From: Angelakisella sp.
GTDB lineage: Bacteria > Bacillota > Clostridia > Oscillospirales > Ruminococcaceae
NCBI GenBank assembly: GCA_022795575.1
Contig: JAAWGY010000027.1
Span: forward strand, 1 to 15,097
Direction: 5' to 3'
DNA: 15,097 nt
This document shows positions 13,870 through 15,097 of the stretch, piece after piece (position 1 is the first letter of the stretch; each line of letters begins with the position of its first letter). The translations under genes and the position numbers were made by a program. Under the pieces are notes generated by a model. That model saw nothing but the letters and a program-made list of their open reading frames with translations, had not been told where the DNA came from and did not search any database.

Positions 13870-14985
13870 GTGAAGCGGAAGGTCAACATCCTCTGCGCCG
13901 TCCTCTGCGGGATGGTGCCGTTCTGGCTGGCGCTGGTCTGGCTGGCCCGGCGCAATCCCGACGGGGTAGAGCGGATCTACAGCCAGGGGTTCTACCCCCT
14001 GTGGGCCGGCGGGCTGATGGCCGTCACCAGCGCCCTGCCCTTCTCCCTGGCCGAGGTGCTGGTGATTACCGCCGCCCTGCTGGCGGTTTTCTGGCTCTGG
14101 TCCCTGGTCCGGGCCCTGGCGCGGGGCAGGGGGCAGCGCCGGCGCATCTTAGGGGACTACCTGCTGTGGGGGGGCGGGGCCTGCTCCCTGGTGCTGGCCC
14201 TCTTTCTGCTGGGGGGCGGCTTTAACTACTACCGCCCCGGCTTTACCCAGCGGAGCGGCCTTGCCCCCATCGCCTCCCCGGTGGAGGAGCTGGCCGGGCT
14301 CTGCCGGGCCCTGGCGGAGGAGGCCACCCTGCTCCGCCAAGGGTTGCCGGAGGACGAGGCAGGGGTGAGCCTGCTTTGCCAGGACAGCCGGGCGCTGGCC
14401 GGCACCGCCGCCGCCAGCTACCGGCTGCTGATGGAGACAGAGCCGGGATGGGCCGGGCTTTTTGAGCTGAGCACCCGGTGCCGCCCCAAGGAGGTCTTTT
14501 TCTCCGAGGCCATGTCCTACATGGAGATTGTGGGGGTGTTTACCCCCTACACCGACGAGGCCAACGTCAACTTCCACACCACCGATTTTGACATCCCCTT
14601 TGCGGCCTGCCACGAGCTGGCCCACATCAGCGGCTTTATGCGGGAGGACGAGGCCAACTTTTTGGCCTACGCCGCCTGCCGGGCCTCCCAGGACACCTTC
14701 TTCCGGTACAGCGGGACGGTGACGGCGCTGATCCACACCGGCAACGCCCTTTACACCAAGGACCCGGACCTTTACCGGGAGGCCATGGAGGGGCTGGGCG
14801 AGGGGGTGCGGCGGGACCTGGCGGCAAGCAGCGCTTATTACCAGGCCCACCACACCAGCTTTGGCGAGTTTTCCACCAAGGTGAATGACACCTATCTGAA
14901 GGTGAACAGCCAGCCCCAGGGGGTGGCCAGCTATGGCCGGATGGTAGACCTGCTGCTGGCGGATTACCGGGCGCGGAGGGGTTAG
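13870..14985 (+). CDS. Membrane zinc metallopeptidase-like protein, DUF3810 type
   Basis: A 371-residue protein with three N-terminal membrane helices (about 7-26, 57-80 and 98-118) followed by a soluble domain. The soluble part holds HELAH (248-252) followed by ISGFMREDEANFLAY, so H248 and H252 with E259 or E261 would bind zinc and E249 would be catalytic. This arrangement and the three-helix N-terminus fit the DUF3810 family of predicted membrane metallopeptidases, whose substrates are not known. The start is GTG 13870, preceded by AAAGGAGG (13855-13862), 7 bases upstream. It lies 33 bp after the Smr gene with no terminator between. The right-end repeat starts 17 bp after the stop and may supply its terminator hairpin. 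Confidence 0.82.
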   Translation: MKRKVNILCAVLCGMVPFWLALVWLARRNPDGVERIYSQGFYPLWAGGLMAVTSALPFSLAEVLVITAALLAVFWLWSLVRALARGRGQRRRILGDYLLWGGGACSLVLALFLLGGGFNYYRPGFTQRSGLAPIASPVEELAGLCRALAEEATLLRQGLPEDEAGVSLLCQDSRALAGTAAASYRLLMETEPGWAGLFELSTRCRPKEVFFSEAMSYMEIVGVFTPYTDEANVNFHTTDFDIPFAACHELAHISGFMREDEANFLAYAACRASQDTFFRYSGTVTALIHTGNALYTKDPDLYREAMEGLGEGVRRDLAASSAYYQAHHTSFGEFSTKVNDTYLKVNSQPQGVASYGRMVDLLLADYRARRG

Positions 14986-15002
14986 AGCCAGAACGGGTTC
15001 TA

Positions 15003-15097
15003 AGAACCTGTATTCATAACCGGATGATGCAGGCAGGACAAGGGATTTTCCCGCCCTGCAAGGCAAAAAACCGCAGCAATACTTGGTGTATTGCAAG
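15003..15097 (-). repeat. Right copy of the terminal inverted repeat
   Basis: The reverse complement of 15003-15097 equals 5-99 with one difference. The GTATTGC/GCAATAC hairpin and the GGGATTTTCCC element are both kept. Just outside, GGTTCT (14996-15001) and AGAACC (15003-15008) form a short palindrome at the inner boundary that the left copy lacks. The copy is truncated by the window edge, so its true outer end is unseen. Confidence 0.85.

Noticed and set aside
14149..15096. Minus-strand open frame over the DUF3810-type gene
   Set aside because: Antisense shadow with low-complexity composition and no recognisable domain.
1..15097. CRISPR array, tRNA, rRNA, insertion sequence or prophage genes
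   Set aside because: No regularly spaced repeats, tRNA or rRNA signatures, transposase, integrase or phage structural genes were seen.

Overview
The window looks like chromosomal DNA from a GC-rich, gut-type Firmicute, most likely an Oscillospiraceae/Ruminococcaceae relative. This is inferred from gene content and signals, not from a search. The evidence is strong AGGAGG-type ribosome sites, extended -10 promoters (TGnTATAAT-like), GTG/TTG starts, a CarD-family regulator, a Gram-positive-style two-component pair, and a large secreted mucin-protease-type protein with dockerin, FN3 and sugar-binding-like modules. All convincing genes are on the + strand; long minus-strand open frames are codon-bias shadows.

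Layout. Both ends carry the same roughly 95-bp repeat in inverted orientation (5-99 and 15003-15097, one mismatch). From left to right: a CarD-like regulator (260-781) with its own terminator; a multi-pass membrane protein resembling the DUF2238/YjdF family (982-1704); an OmpR/PhoB-type response regulator (1800-2471) overlapping its histidine kinase (2461-3954); a 320-bp intergenic region holding a terminator, a strong promoter and a structured leader with terminator-like hairpins; a 1613-residue secreted M60-like zinc metallopeptidase with an internal dockerin (4275-9116); six bases later a 425-residue surface protein with a cohesin-like N-terminal domain and a C-terminal membrane anchor (9123-10400), closed by a strong terminator. 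Then follow a PfkB-family sugar (phosphate) kinase (10641-11594), a 523-residue protein of unknown function with a TPR-like N-terminus (11701-13272), a small Smr-domain protein (13501-13836) and a membrane metallopeptidase of DUF3810 type (13870-14985).

The most interesting unit is the two-gene operon at 4275-10400. It encodes a secreted peptidase carrying a dockerin with two well-formed calcium-binding loops, tightly coupled to a membrane-anchored protein whose N-terminal domain looks like a cohesin. The simplest reading is a self-contained, two-component cell-surface display system: the second protein would hold the glycoprotein-cleaving enzyme on the cell through a calcium-dependent cohesin-dockerin contact. 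The leader in front of it has mutually exclusive hairpins that look like transcription attenuation, and a two-component system lies directly upstream. The cohesin assignment and the attenuation model are inferences; the HExxH...E motif, the dockerin loops, the signal peptides and the C-terminal anchor are read directly from the sequence.
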